The notes: generated by a model not told the origin, from the sequence alone. Positions 44,909 through 54,338 are shown, counted from the stretch's first letter. The stretch: 64,000 bases of DNA from Paracrocinitomix mangrovi (GCF_019740355.2 NZ_CP091819.1:4154001-4218000), one strand, 5' to 3'. Numbers and translations are program-made.

Positions 44909-47900
44909 ATGAACATGAAAAAATTAAGTCTAATATTAGTTGCGTTCTCCTTAATAGGCCTTGGACAGGTTTTTGGACAAGCTACTATCACGGTTGGGGC
45001 TAACCCTCTTACATTGCCGTGTGGTGGAGGAAACGTGAATCTTACAGCATTAGGAAATAGTTCTGTTCCTGTGTTTGGAGATAATTTTAATAATGGTACG
45101 GTGGCACCTGGTTGGTCAGCTACTGCGGCAGCACAATTTAATAATCCTTGTGGTGCTTCTGTAGACGGAACTACCTATTTATGGATGGGGTCAGGTACTT
45201 CAGCTCCTAGAGAGATGACAACAGCTCCTGTAGATGTTTCTTGTGGAGGTACAGTTTGTTTTGATTTTAAGTTCGTTTGTGAACAATGTGGTGACTCTGC
45301 TCCATGTGAAGGTGCTGACCTTTACAATGAGGGGGTGAGTTTGCAATGTTCAACTAACGGTGGAGCTACCTGGACAGATTTTGCATATTTCGCGCCAAAT
45401 GGAGATGTATTAACTGCGTATCCAGGGGGTGTTACTCAACCTTCTGCTAGTGGGAATACGCCTTTTACTACTTGGCAAAATTACTGTTTTACCATTCCTG
45501 CAGGATGTGAAACGGCAAACACAATGTTCCAATTGCATCAATGGGGTTCTTCAGGGTCTAACTATGACCACTGGGGAATTGATAACTTCTATGTTTATGC
45601 AGATCCATGTGCACCTTATTACTATGACTGGGATCATATCCCAGGAGCGCCGGATGCACCGGATGTAACTACTAATATTACTCAAACAACAACTTTTACT
45701 TGTTGTTATACAAATGGTACTGACGCAGCATGTGAGTCTGTTACTGTAGTTGTTGATGTATTACCGGATGCAGTTGTATCATTGATTTATGCTCCTTCTT
45801 GTTTTGGAGCTTCTGATGGTGGTGTTACAATTGATAATCCAGGAGGCCAAGGACCTTATAATGTTGTTGTAACTGGTCCGGTTACTGCATCTTATACTGA
45901 AGGTAATGGACCACCGGATGCTTTAGATATTGATGATTTACCTGCAGGAACATATACGTATACTACTACGCAACAGAATGGGTCTTGTACTAATACAGGT
46001 ACATTCACCATCCCTGATGGACCTCCATGTTGTGAAATTACTGCAACAGCAACTGATGTTATTTGTAATGGTGGTTCTACCGGAGTTGGTAACTCTACAG
46101 TGGTTGATGGTATAGCTCCGTATTCATTCCAATGGAATGATGGTGGTAACCAAACTACACAATCTGCTAGTGGATTATCGGCCGGAAACTACTCAGTAAT
46201 TTTAACTGATGGTATAGGATGTCAAGATACTGCTTTCATTACTGTTGGAGAGCCTACTGCTGTAAGTGGAAGTATCACTAACTCAACTAACCCACTTTGT
46301 TTAAACTCTTGTGATGGAACAATCACGGCTTCTGGATCAGGTGGTGCCGGAGGGTATACTTATAGTTTAAATGGTCAGGCTTTTCAAGCTAGTGGAAACT
46401 ACACTGGATTGTGTGCAGGAAATTATACTATTGTTGTTCAAGACGCAGCAGGTTGTCAATTTACATTAGCACCTGTTACCTTAACAAATCCAACTGATGT
46501 TACTTTGGTTGAAGTGTCAACAACTCCGGCAACTTGTGGTGGTTCAGATGGAATCGCTGAAGTGTTAGCTGGTGGTGGTACTCCTCCTTATGATTATGAT
46601 ATTGGTGGTGCTTCTCAAACTTCTCCAATTTTTACAGGTTTGTCAGCAGGATCTTATACGGTTACTGTGACTGATGATAATGGATGTACAGAAACTGTAA
46701 ACGTTACTATTGTTGATGCAGCAGGACCTACCTTGGTTGTGGATTCTCAAACAAATGTTAACTGTGCAGGTGCACCTACCGGTTCGGTAACTTTAGGAGT
46801 TGTTGGAGGTACAGGTCCATTTACTTATAGCATTGATGGTGTGAATTTCCAGGCTAGTAATACTTTTACAGGTTTATTACCTACTCCTGTTGTACATACT
46901 TTTACAGTTGAAGATAATTTTGGATGTACGGCTACAGTGGACGTTACTTTGTCACAAAATCCACCATTGCAAATTATTTCTGAAGTGGTAACTGATCCAC
47001 TTTGTACAGATGATTGTAATGGTCAATTAACAATAGGAGTTTCTGGTGGTCAAGGACCATATACTTACTCTAAAAATGGTGTTATTTTCCAGGCTTCTAA
47101 TACACTTACAGGTTTGTGCCCTGGATTACAAGGGTACGTTGTACAGGATGTTAACGGATGTTTGATCAATGGTGATGAAAATATTCCAAATCCACCGCCT
47201 TTAACATTGACTCCAACTTATACTGAGCCTTCATGTCATGGTTTGGCTGACGGTTCTATTACTTTTGCCGGAGCTGGAGGTAATCCTGCTTATCAATATA
47301 GTGTTGATGATGGCGCAACATTCGGTTTTATTGATCCGGTTAATGGTATAGCAGCTGGCTTCTATGAATTAACTATTATGGATGCTAATGGGTGTCAAAC
47401 TGATGATACGCTAACTGTTACTGAGCCAGCTCCATTTACATTCGTGTATGTATATAATGATCCTTCTAACTGTGGGTCAAATGACGGTGCTTTTGAGATT
47501 ACTGCAGTTAATGGATTCCCTAACTATACTTATCATATTGGAAATGGTGTGCCTGATCAGGTTAACAATGGTAACTTTACGGGTCTATTCTCTGGTTTGT
47601 ATCAGTTGATTGTTACGGATCAAAATGGATGTCAAGATTCAACATTCCAGGCATTGTCAGATAACGTTATGACAACACAAACAGACTTTATCCAACCGGC
47701 TACTTGTTTCAATAGCTGTGATGGTGGAGCAATTGTGTCTCAAATCAATGGACAATCACCATATACTTATGAAATTAACACAAGTACTGCACCTCCACAA
47801 GCGTTTGGTGTATTTACTAATCTTTGTGCAGGACAGCACTTTATTACAATCCATGATAATGGTTCGTGTATTGGTATAGAAGAAATAAATATTCCACAAC

Positions 47901-50900
47901 CTGATTCAATTTTATTTGATTTGGCAGCAGACAGTGTTTCTTGTCCTGATGGTGCGGATGGTCAGATTACCATCTCAAACGTGACAGGAGGTGATACTGT
48001 TAATGGATATACTTATAGTATTGATGGGGTTAACTTCCAGGCAAGTCCAATTTTCCCTGGATTGACAAGTGGAAACTATGTACTTTGGGTACAAGATGCT
48101 AATGGATGTTTAGGTTCTGATGATATTGACATTTTCGAACCAGCTCCTTGGGATATTGGTATCCTTGAAGTGGATGTTACTTGTAATGGTGGTAACACCG
48201 GATTTGCCCAAGTTGTGGCTGATCCAAATGGTGCGACAGATCCGTTCTCTTATGACTTAAATGGTACTGTAAACGTATCTGGTCAGTTTCCTTTATTAAC
48301 TGCGGGTGTTTATCCTGTAACGATTACGGATGCCAATAACTGTACTTTTGATACAATTGCTACTATTAATGAACCTACTCCTGTAGACGCAAACTTGGTG
48401 GCTACAAATCCTTTATGTTTCGGTTCTGCTGATGGAACCATCACTGTAACAGCTTCAGGTGGTACTCCTGGTACTCCAGCTTATATGTACAGTGCTGATG
48501 GTGGTACAACATGGTCTTCAAACAACGTTTTAAGTGGTTTAACTGATGGTTGCTATGACGTAGTTGTTGAAGATGATAACAGTTGTACTTATACTGAAAA
48601 TATATGTATCACTGAACCTGCAGAAGTAACATTGTCATTCACTTTTGTGGAAGAAACATGTGGAGCAGGTAATGGTGAAATTAATATGACTGGAGCAGGT
48701 GGAGATGGTAACTTCCTTTACAGTATAAACGGTGGAGCACTGTCTCCAAGTGGAAGTTTCTTAAGCTTGTCAGCTGGTAACTTTATTCTTTATGTAGAAG
48801 ATGGAAATGGATGTTTTGCAGATTCAGCATTTACTTTAACTGCATTTGATCAACCATTGATTGATAACGTAACATTTACTGATCCTTCGTGTGCAACTTT
48901 CACTGATGGAGACATTGAAGTATTTGCTTCTGGAGGTTTAGCTCCTTATGGATATAGTATCACAGGTGCTGCTCCTTTCCAATTGCCTTCAACATTTGCT
49001 GGTATTGGGGCTGGAGTTTATACAGTTGCAGTTCAAGATGCTAACGGATGTATCGTTACTTCACAAATTACTTTAACTGATCCTGCCGTATTAACTTTAA
49101 ATACAAATGTGACTGATTTGTTTTGTAATGGAGATAACACCGGTCAACTTGAATTAGTTGGTGGTGGTGGTACTTTACCATACATGTACAGTATCAATGG
49201 TGGTGCACTACAAGGTGGAGGTACTTTCAGTGGTTTAGCTGCTGGTAACTATACTACTCATGTAGAAGATGCTCAAGGATGTGTTGTTGATGCCAATGAG
49301 GTAATCAATGAACCTGCACCAATGGTATTTGATTCATTTGTAATTACTGATCCTACATGTTTCAATGATTGTGATGGACAGGTTGCCATTCAAGTTTCTG
49401 GTGGACAAGGTGCAGCAACATATACGTACAACTGGTCAGGAAACATAGCTGGTCCAAATGATGCAACAGCAACAGGTGTTTGTGCTGGAACTTACTCAGT
49501 ATATATTACTGATGGTAACAACTGTACTTTAGACTCTGTTGACTTTGTTGTAAACAATCCAGCTCAATTTGTAGCCAATGGTTTAACTACAACTGATGTT
49601 CTTTGCTACGGTGGTAATACAGGTACAATAACTGTAACTCTTCCAGTAACTGGAACACCAACTTATCAATATAGTATTAATGGTGGTGCACCTCAAGCAT
49701 CCAATGTATTTGGTGATGTAAATGGAGGTACTATCACTGCAGGTAACTATGATATTACAATTATTGATGCTGACGGTTGTGAAGCTTTAACAAACACAAC
49801 TATTTATCAGCCATCTGAGTTGTATGCATTAGCTCCTTCTGATTGGACTTCATGTTACAATGAAATTGCAGTTGTTCAAGGATTTGTAAATGGAGGTGAA
49901 CAACCTTATACTTACGAATGGACAAATGATGTTAATGCTACAATTGAAAATACATTATTGTTCAATCATGTGGTAACACAACCAATTACATTTACACTTG
50001 TTGTAACTGATGATAATGGATGTGTGGCACCGGCAGTATCTTATACAATTACTCCGACACCACCTCTTCAGTTAGATTTGTTAACTACTAATGATACAAC
50101 AATTTGTGAAGGAGATTCAACTACTCTAGGAATTTCGGTTTCAGGTGGTCAAATGATTGACTTTGGTAACTATATGGGATACTCTTATTCATGGGATACA
50201 GGTATACCAGGAGATACATTATCTGATGTAACTGTTGGACCAATGACAACTACCACTTATACTGTAACTGTTACAGATTTATGTGGAGAAGTTGCTGATA
50301 CATCAATTACGGTTACTGTTTATCCTAATCCAGTAGTTCCATATTTAGGAGACTTCTATGGATGTGAACCTGCAACATTTGATTTTGATATTTCTGCAGA
50401 CATTCCAGCTGGTTACACATTTAACTGGAATTTAGGAAATGGAAGTAGTGCAACGAATCCTGTAGTTTCTAATGCGTCTTATCCAAATGCTGGATACTAT
50501 GAAATGTCATTAGAAATTACCTCAGATCAAGGTTGTGTATCAACTTCGGCTTCTGCTGGTGGAGTTTATGTAAATGAGCCACCGGTACCAGGATTCTATT
50601 TTGATCCTTATAGTCCTTCTGTATTAGAGCCTACTGTTCAAATCAATGATTACTCAGAAGGTGGAACCAGCTGGTACTATACATTTGAAGATTACGGATC
50701 TTCATCTCAACAAGAGCCTGAAGTAACTTTCAATGTTGAAGAAGAAACGACAATTTATGTTTGTCAATACGTTACTTCTGATGATGGATGTGAGGCAAGT
50801 GTATGTGCACCATTGGTTATTCACGAAGAAATTATTTTCTATGTGCCAAATGTTGTTACACCGGATGGAGATTTATTTAACGAAGTATTCTATCCAGTAT

Positions 50901-51118
50901 TTACATCAGGAGTTGATCCATACGATTATCACTTAACAATCTTCAATAGATGGGGTGAAGTTGTATTTGAATCTTATGACTTTACCAAAGGATGGAATTG
51001 TCACTATGGTGATGGCGGATTAGTTCAGGATGGAGTTTATGTGTGGCAAATTGAATTTGGAGAAAAGCTTACCGATAAAAAACAGACCCACCGAGGTCAC
51101 GTAACGGTACTTAAATAA
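44909..51118 (+). CDS. Giant SprB-repeat surface adhesin with type B T9SS C-terminal domain
   Basis: A 2069-residue protein. The signal peptide ends GLGQVFGQ. Residues ~25-240 form a cysteine-rich jelly-roll/MAM-like domain (CGGTVCFDFKFVCEQCGD, NYCFTIPAGCE, YDHWGIDNFYVYADPC). From ~289 to ~1715 I count about 18 SprB-type repeats of 75-82 residues, each with the pattern C-x(4-5)-DG ... GG..PY.YS ... GL.AG.Y.V.V.D.NGC and two cysteines. Two PKD/Ig-like units follow (~1717-1890), then the type B tail (VPNVVTPDGDLFNEVF, FNRWGEVVFESYDF, DGVYVWQIEFG). SprB in gliding Flavobacterium is a mobile surface adhesin moved by the gliding motor; whether this one moves is unknown. A strong terminator follows. 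Confidence 0.9.
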   Translation: MNMKKLSLILVAFSLIGLGQVFGQATITVGANPLTLPCGGGNVNLTALGNSSVPVFGDNFNNGTVAPGWSATAAAQFNNPCGASVDGTTYLWMGSGTSAPREMTTAPVDVSCGGTVCFDFKFVCEQCGDSAPCEGADLYNEGVSLQCSTNGGATWTDFAYFAPNGDVLTAYPGGVTQPSASGNTPFTTWQNYCFTIPAGCETANTMFQLHQWGSSGSNYDHWGIDNFYVYADPCAPYYYDWDHIPGAPDAPDVTTNITQTTTFTCCYTNGTDAACESVTVVVDVLPDAVVSLIYAPSCFGASDGGVTIDNPGGQGPYNVVVTGPVTASYTEGNGPPDALDIDDLPAGTYTYTTTQQNGSCTNTGTFTIPDGPPCCEITATATDVICNGGSTGVGNSTVVDGIAPYSFQWNDGGNQTTQSASGLSAGNYSVILTDGIGCQDTAFITVGEPTAVSGSITNSTNPLCLNSCDGTITASGSGGAGGYTYSLNGQAFQASGNYTGLCAGNYTIVVQDAAGCQFTLAPVTLTNPTDVTLVEVSTTPATCGGSDGIAEVLAGGGTPPYDYDIGGASQTSPIFTGLSAGSYTVTVTDDNGCTETVNVTIVDAAGPTLVVDSQTNVNCAGAPTGSVTLGVVGGTGPFTYSIDGVNFQASNTFTGLLPTPVVHTFTVEDNFGCTATVDVTLSQNPPLQIISEVVTDPLCTDDCNGQLTIGVSGGQGPYTYSKNGVIFQASNTLTGLCPGLQGYVVQDVNGCLINGDENIPNPPPLTLTPTYTEPSCHGLADGSITFAGAGGNPAYQYSVDDGATFGFIDPVNGIAAGFYELTIMDANGCQTDDTLTVTEPAPFTFVYVYNDPSNCGSNDGAFEITAVNGFPNYTYHIGNGVPDQVNNGNFTGLFSGLYQLIVTDQNGCQDSTFQALSDNVMTTQTDFIQPATCFNSCDGGAIVSQINGQSPYTYEINTSTAPPQAFGVFTNLCAGQHFITIHDNGSCIGIEEINIPQPDSILFDLAADSVSCPDGADGQITISNVTGGDTVNGYTYSIDGVNFQASPIFPGLTSGNYVLWVQDANGCLGSDDIDIFEPAPWDIGILEVDVTCNGGNTGFAQVVADPNGATDPFSYDLNGTVNVSGQFPLLTAGVYPVTITDANNCTFDTIATINEPTPVDANLVATNPLCFGSADGTITVTASGGTPGTPAYMYSADGGTTWSSNNVLSGLTDGCYDVVVEDDNSCTYTENICITEPAEVTLSFTFVEETCGAGNGEINMTGAGGDGNFLYSINGGALSPSGSFLSLSAGNFILYVEDGNGCFADSAFTLTAFDQPLIDNVTFTDPSCATFTDGDIEVFASGGLAPYGYSITGAAPFQLPSTFAGIGAGVYTVAVQDANGCIVTSQITLTDPAVLTLNTNVTDLFCNGDNTGQLELVGGGGTLPYMYSINGGALQGGGTFSGLAAGNYTTHVEDAQGCVVDANEVINEPAPMVFDSFVITDPTCFNDCDGQVAIQVSGGQGAATYTYNWSGNIAGPNDATATGVCAGTYSVYITDGNNCTLDSVDFVVNNPAQFVANGLTTTDVLCYGGNTGTITVTLPVTGTPTYQYSINGGAPQASNVFGDVNGGTITAGNYDITIIDADGCEALTNTTIYQPSELYALAPSDWTSCYNEIAVVQGFVNGGEQPYTYEWTNDVNATIENTLLFNHVVTQPITFTLVVTDDNGCVAPAVSYTITPTPPLQLDLLTTNDTTICEGDSTTLGISVSGGQMIDFGNYMGYSYSWDTGIPGDTLSDVTVGPMTTTTYTVTVTDLCGEVADTSITVTVYPNPVVPYLGDFYGCEPATFDFDISADIPAGYTFNWNLGNGSSATNPVVSNASYPNAGYYEMSLEITSDQGCVSTSASAGGVYVNEPPVPGFYFDPYSPSVLEPTVQINDYSEGGTSWYYTFEDYGSSSQQEPEVTFNVEEETTIYVCQYVTSDDGCEASVCAPLVIHEEIIFYVPNVVTPDGDLFNEVFYPVFTSGVDPYDYHLTIFNRWGEVVFESYDFTKGWNCHYGDGGLVQDGVYVWQIEFGEKLTDKKQTHRGHVTVLK

Positions 51119-51121
51119 TTG

Positions 51122-51160
51122 AAAAAAGAGTCGGATTTTCCGACTCTTTTGCTTTTTTTT
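51122..51160 (+). terminator. Rho-independent terminator after the giant adhesin gene
   Basis: AAAAGAGTCGG pairs with CCGACTCTTTT around a five-base loop, followed by GC and eight T. It starts four bases past the stop. Confidence 0.92.
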
Positions 51161-51259
51161 GTATCATTTTCCTGATCTATACGTATTTAATGGACGAACG
51201 GAGTAATTTAATCGATTAAATAACTAACCTTTTCAGAATTAAATGCGTTAATTAGTGTG

Positions 51260-51730
51260 ATGAAAACTATGAAACAAATAATAATCTTGTGTTCATTTGT
51301 GATTTTTGGCTTTTCGGCTAATGCACAACAAATGAATGTCATTGCTTCTTCTGGAACGTATAGTCCGGGAGCAACGCATACGGTTGCTTGGACTATAGGG
51401 GAATTGGTTATTGTGACAGCTACTTCTTCTGGAAATGATATCACACAAGGTTTTCACCAAGATAGCTTATGGGTAGTTGGAGTAGAAGAGTATATGCCAG
51501 AAGTGGATATTACTGTTTATCCTAACCCTGCAAGAGATATAGTGAATATATCATCTAGTGAACAAACAAAACTTTATATTTATGACGCTCAGGGCAAAAT
51601 AGTAGCTACTGAGGAAATAAATACAATAACAACCTCAATTGATGTATCTCATTTGAGTAGAGGTACGTATAACCTAGCATTTGAGACAAAAGGTGCTATA
51701 GCCAAACGAATGAAAATAATTATTTTATAG
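51260..51730 (+). CDS. Small type A T9SS cargo protein
   Basis: A 156-residue exported protein. The start is ATG 51260, one codon after a GTG; signal peptide ends FSANAQ. The mature N-terminal half (VIASSGTYSPGATHTVAWTIGELVIVTATSSGNDITQGFHQ) is a short beta module common in Bacteroidota small secreted proteins, and the C-terminal ~80 residues are a type A sorting tail (VYPNPARDIVNISS, LYIYDAQGKIVATEE, LSRGTYNLAF, KRMKIIIL). More than half of the protein is thus a secretion signal. It ends four bases before the fibre gene, forming an operon with it. Confidence 0.85.
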   Translation: MKTMKQIIILCSFVIFGFSANAQQMNVIASSGTYSPGATHTVAWTIGELVIVTATSSGNDITQGFHQDSLWVVGVEEYMPEVDITVYPNPARDIVNISSSEQTKLYIYDAQGKIVATEEINTITTSIDVSHLSRGTYNLAFETKGAIAKRMKIIIL

Positions 51731-51734
51731 ACCC

Positions 51735-53879
51735 ATGAAAAAATTCTTACTAACATCATTATTCGCTGTTGCGTTATCCACATTTGCGGTGGCGCAATCT
51801 CCTGAGAAGTTTAACTATCAGGCAATTGTTCGCGACAATTCGGGTGCTTCAGTTAACAACCAGTTGGTTGGAGTTAGAATTAGTATTCTACAAGGATCAA
51901 GTTTAGGACCTGAAGTTTTTTCTGAAACTCATGGTCCTACTACCAATGCTTATGGTTTAATAAACCTTCAGATAGGAACTGGGTTTAATACAGGACCTCA
52001 AATTGGAGATGTTGCCTGGGAATCTAATTTGCACTTTATAAAAATTGAAATAGATCCAACAGGAGGAACTAACTATACTGTTTCTTCAGTGGCTCAGTTG
52101 ATTTCAGTTCCTTATGCATTGCATGCTCAAACTGTAGATAATGCAGATGATGCAGATGCTGATCCAACAAATGAGTTTAACACGGGAATTACTTTAAATG
52201 GTGACTCTCTTGAAATTACTGATGGAGGTGGAACTGTTACTGCAGATTTATATCCTTTGACTTTAGACCCTGATATGGATGCGTCTAATGAGCTGCAAAC
52301 TTTATCTAAAGTTGGACAAATTGTAACATTATCGAATGGTGGTGGAGCATTTACAGATGACGTAGATGATGCTGATGCTGATCCAACAAATGAGTATAAC
52401 ACTGGAGTTGCTTTAGTAGGTACAACTTTACAAGTAACTGATGGTGGAAGTACTATTAGTACAGATTTATCTTCTTTAGCAAATGATGCGGATAATGATC
52501 CAACTAATGAGTACAATACTAATATTACTTTGGTTGGTACAACTTTAAATGTTTTTGATGCCGGTGGTGCGGTAAGTGTTGACTTATCTTCTTTAGCAAA
52601 TGATGCGGATAATGATCCAACCAACGAGTATAATACAAGCGTTGTGTTATCAGGTACAACTTTACAAGTAACTGATGGTGGTGGAACAATTAATACCAAC
52701 TTATCTTCTTTAGTAAATGATGCGGATGCTAACCCATTGAATGAGTTACAATCTGTTTCTCAAGTTGGTTCTACTGTTACTTTATCACTAGGTGGAGGAT
52801 CTTTCAGCATTAATGATGGTGACTCAGATGCAACAAATGAGTTTAACATTGGCGCTTCTTTAAGTGGAAGTACGTTGAATATTGTTGATGGCGGTGGTAC
52901 TGTTTCTGTGGACCTATCTAGCTTAGGTGGAGGTGGTAACCCAACTGATGAGTTGAACACTACATTCGTTTTAACTGGTAATGTTTTAGAAATTACGGAT
53001 GCAGGTGGTACGTTAACTGCAGATTTAACACCAATCATTTCTGGTGGAGGTGATTTAAGTACTACTAATGAATTAAATACATCTGTTGTTTTAAGTGGAA
53101 CTAATTTGGAAGTAACTGATCCAGGAGGAACAATTATAACTGATTTATCTCCTTTGGTAAATGATGCGGATGCTGATCCAACAAATGAGTTGATTACAGG
53201 TGCTTCTTTGGTTGGTACAGATTTAAACATTGTTGATGCAGGAGGAACTACTGTAGTTGATTTATCTCCGCTTTCAGGTGGAGGTGACCCTTCAACTACT
53301 AATGAGTTAAATACTTTGTTGAATTTGAATGGTACAACATTAGAATTAACTGATGCAGGAGGAATGTTAACAGTGGATTTATCATCATTGAGTGGTGGTG
53401 GTGGTGGAATCAAAGTAGGACAATACTATCAAGGTGGAATTGTTGTTTACGTAGATTCTACAGGAATTCATGGTTTGATTGCCGGAGTTTCAGATTTAGG
53501 TACATCTGCTTTTGAGCAATCACCTAACTCAACTACTGAGGTGGCTACAAGTTTAACTGATGGTGCCGCAAATACAGCTTTATTAGTTGCTGCTGGTCCA
53601 GGAGAGTATTTAGCTGCTGAAATGTGTGATGCTTATACTGGCGGTGGTTTTACAGATTGGTATTTACCATCAGCTTATGAATTACAAATTATGTCTCAAA
53701 ATCAGTATGTGATGGCATTGTTCAGTGCTCAGCTAACATTAGGTAACCAGTATTGGTCATCTTCTGAAACTGTTTTATCATTTGGACAGAACGCTTGGTA
53801 TGGAGAAAACAATGGAGTGTATATTGGAACAGACTCACAATTACAGGTTAAATCTGTAAGACCAATGAGAGCGTTCTAA
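51735..53879 (+). CDS. Repeat fibre protein with N-terminal assembly domain and C-terminal Lcl/DUF1566 lectin-like head
   Basis: A 714-residue exported protein (signal ends STFAVAQ). Residues ~22-130 are a domain frequent in Bacteroidota fibre-like proteins (FNYQAIVRDNSGASVNNQLVGVRISILQG ... ISVPYALHAQTVDNAD). Residues ~135-555 are a stalk of about ten repeats of the type DADNDPTNEYNT-(V/I)-x-L-x-GTTL-x-V-x-D-x-GG-x(5)-DLSSL, with an exact 39-residue period in the best-conserved part. Residues ~560-714 are a Lcl_C/DUF1566 head (YYQGGIVVYVDSTGIHGLIAG, CDAYTGGGFTDWYLPSAYELQIM, YWSSSE, VKSVRPMRAF), related to C-type-lectin folds. No T9SS tail is present, so its route across the outer membrane is unclear. 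It may trimerise like a phage tail fibre. Confidence 0.82.
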   Translation: MKKFLLTSLFAVALSTFAVAQSPEKFNYQAIVRDNSGASVNNQLVGVRISILQGSSLGPEVFSETHGPTTNAYGLINLQIGTGFNTGPQIGDVAWESNLHFIKIEIDPTGGTNYTVSSVAQLISVPYALHAQTVDNADDADADPTNEFNTGITLNGDSLEITDGGGTVTADLYPLTLDPDMDASNELQTLSKVGQIVTLSNGGGAFTDDVDDADADPTNEYNTGVALVGTTLQVTDGGSTISTDLSSLANDADNDPTNEYNTNITLVGTTLNVFDAGGAVSVDLSSLANDADNDPTNEYNTSVVLSGTTLQVTDGGGTINTNLSSLVNDADANPLNELQSVSQVGSTVTLSLGGGSFSINDGDSDATNEFNIGASLSGSTLNIVDGGGTVSVDLSSLGGGGNPTDELNTTFVLTGNVLEITDAGGTLTADLTPIISGGGDLSTTNELNTSVVLSGTNLEVTDPGGTIITDLSPLVNDADADPTNELITGASLVGTDLNIVDAGGTTVVDLSPLSGGGDPSTTNELNTLLNLNGTTLELTDAGGMLTVDLSSLSGGGGGIKVGQYYQGGIVVYVDSTGIHGLIAGVSDLGTSAFEQSPNSTTEVATSLTDGAANTALLVAAGPGEYLAAEMCDAYTGGGFTDWYLPSAYELQIMSQNQYVMALFSAQLTLGNQYWSSSETVLSFGQNAWYGENNGVYIGTDSQLQVKSVRPMRAF
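52365..53400 (+). repeat. Degenerate tandem repeat array, 117-bp period
   Basis: Units beginning AATGATGCGGATAATGATCC start at 52482 and 52599, with a variant at 52716; the spacing is exactly 117 bases each time (39 codons). More diverged units extend on both sides and recur at about 53159. The array encodes the stalk of the fibre protein and could change copy number by slippage or recombination. Confidence 0.85.
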
Positions 53880-53899
53880 GATTTATATAAAACATTAAA

Positions 53900-53936
53900 T
53901 AAAAAAAGCCCTGCAGAATCCTGCAGGGCTTTTTTT
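53900..53936 (+). terminator. Rho-independent terminator after the fibre gene
   Basis: AGCCCTGCAG pairs with CTGCAGGGCT around a four-base loop with A and T runs on either side; the T run supports the plus strand, the A run also allows minus-strand use. Confidence 0.93.
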
Positions 53937-53978
53937 GTAGATTATTGCTTGATAAAAGTTTGCGTTTGATTTAACGCA

Positions 53979-54008
53979 CAAAAAAAACCATCTGCCTAAA
54001 CAGATGGT
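53979..54008 (-). terminator. Terminator after rpmH
   Basis: ACCATCTG and CAGATGGT form an eight-pair stem with a six-base loop. On the minus strand it is followed by a run of T, 23 bases beyond the rpmH stop. Confidence 0.82.
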
Positions 54009-54031
54009 CATAATATTCTTAAGGAGCGAAA

Positions 54032-54193
54032 TTAACGTTTTGCTCTTTTCTCTGAAGAAACTGATAGTTTCTTTCTTCCTTTTCTTCTTCTTGCACTTAA
54101 AACAGCTCTACCATTTTTAGTGGCCATTCTCGATCTGAAACCGTGTTTGTTTCTTCTCTTTCTCTGTGATGGTTGAAACGTTCTTTTGCTCAT
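54032..54193 (-). CDS. rpmH: Large ribosomal subunit protein bL34
   Basis: A 53-residue reading frame, below usual ORF-length cut-offs, encodes a highly basic protein [20 protein letters not shown] and continues [20 protein letters not shown], the unmistakable L34 sequence, with a short C-terminal extension ([13 protein letters not shown]) seen in Bacteroidota. L34 is a structural protein of the 50S subunit. It has a consensus promoter and its own terminator. rnpA is not directly downstream, unlike in many bacteria. The N-terminal part of the longest frame of the divergent ABC gene overlaps this region antisense and is not used. Confidence 0.97.
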   Translation of the reverse strand: MSKRTFQPSQRKRRNKHGFRSRMATKNGRAVLSARRRKGRKKLSVSSEKRAKR

Positions 54194-54246
54194 CTCAAAA
54201 TATCTTTAATGTGTTTGTGTCGTCAATTTTACCCAAATCGGGGTTG

Positions 54247-54276
54247 CAAAGATACAATAAATCTGATCAACACAAA
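54247..54276 (-). promoter_or_regulatory. Consensus rpmH promoter
   Basis: On the minus strand TTTG (54276-54273), an 18-base spacer and TATCTTTG (54254-54247) match the Bacteroidota housekeeping promoter exactly, 53 bases before the rpmH ATG. Confidence 0.68.
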
Positions 54277-54338
54277 AGAATCTTTAACAATTTTCAAAAT
54301 TATGTGATTTGTATGACAATTAAACAGCTTCAATCCAA

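Noticed and set aside
52365-53400. Regular repeats considered as a CRISPR array
   Set aside because: The units are contiguous and in frame, encode a 39-residue protein repeat, have no unique spacers of constant length and no cas genes nearby.
52127-53413. Two long open frames (about 190 and 217 residues) on the minus strand opposite the fibre gene
   Set aside because: They mirror the 117-bp repeats of the plus-strand gene, are rich in Pro, Val and Ser as expected from the complement of GGT/ACT-rich codons, and have no start context or family resemblance.
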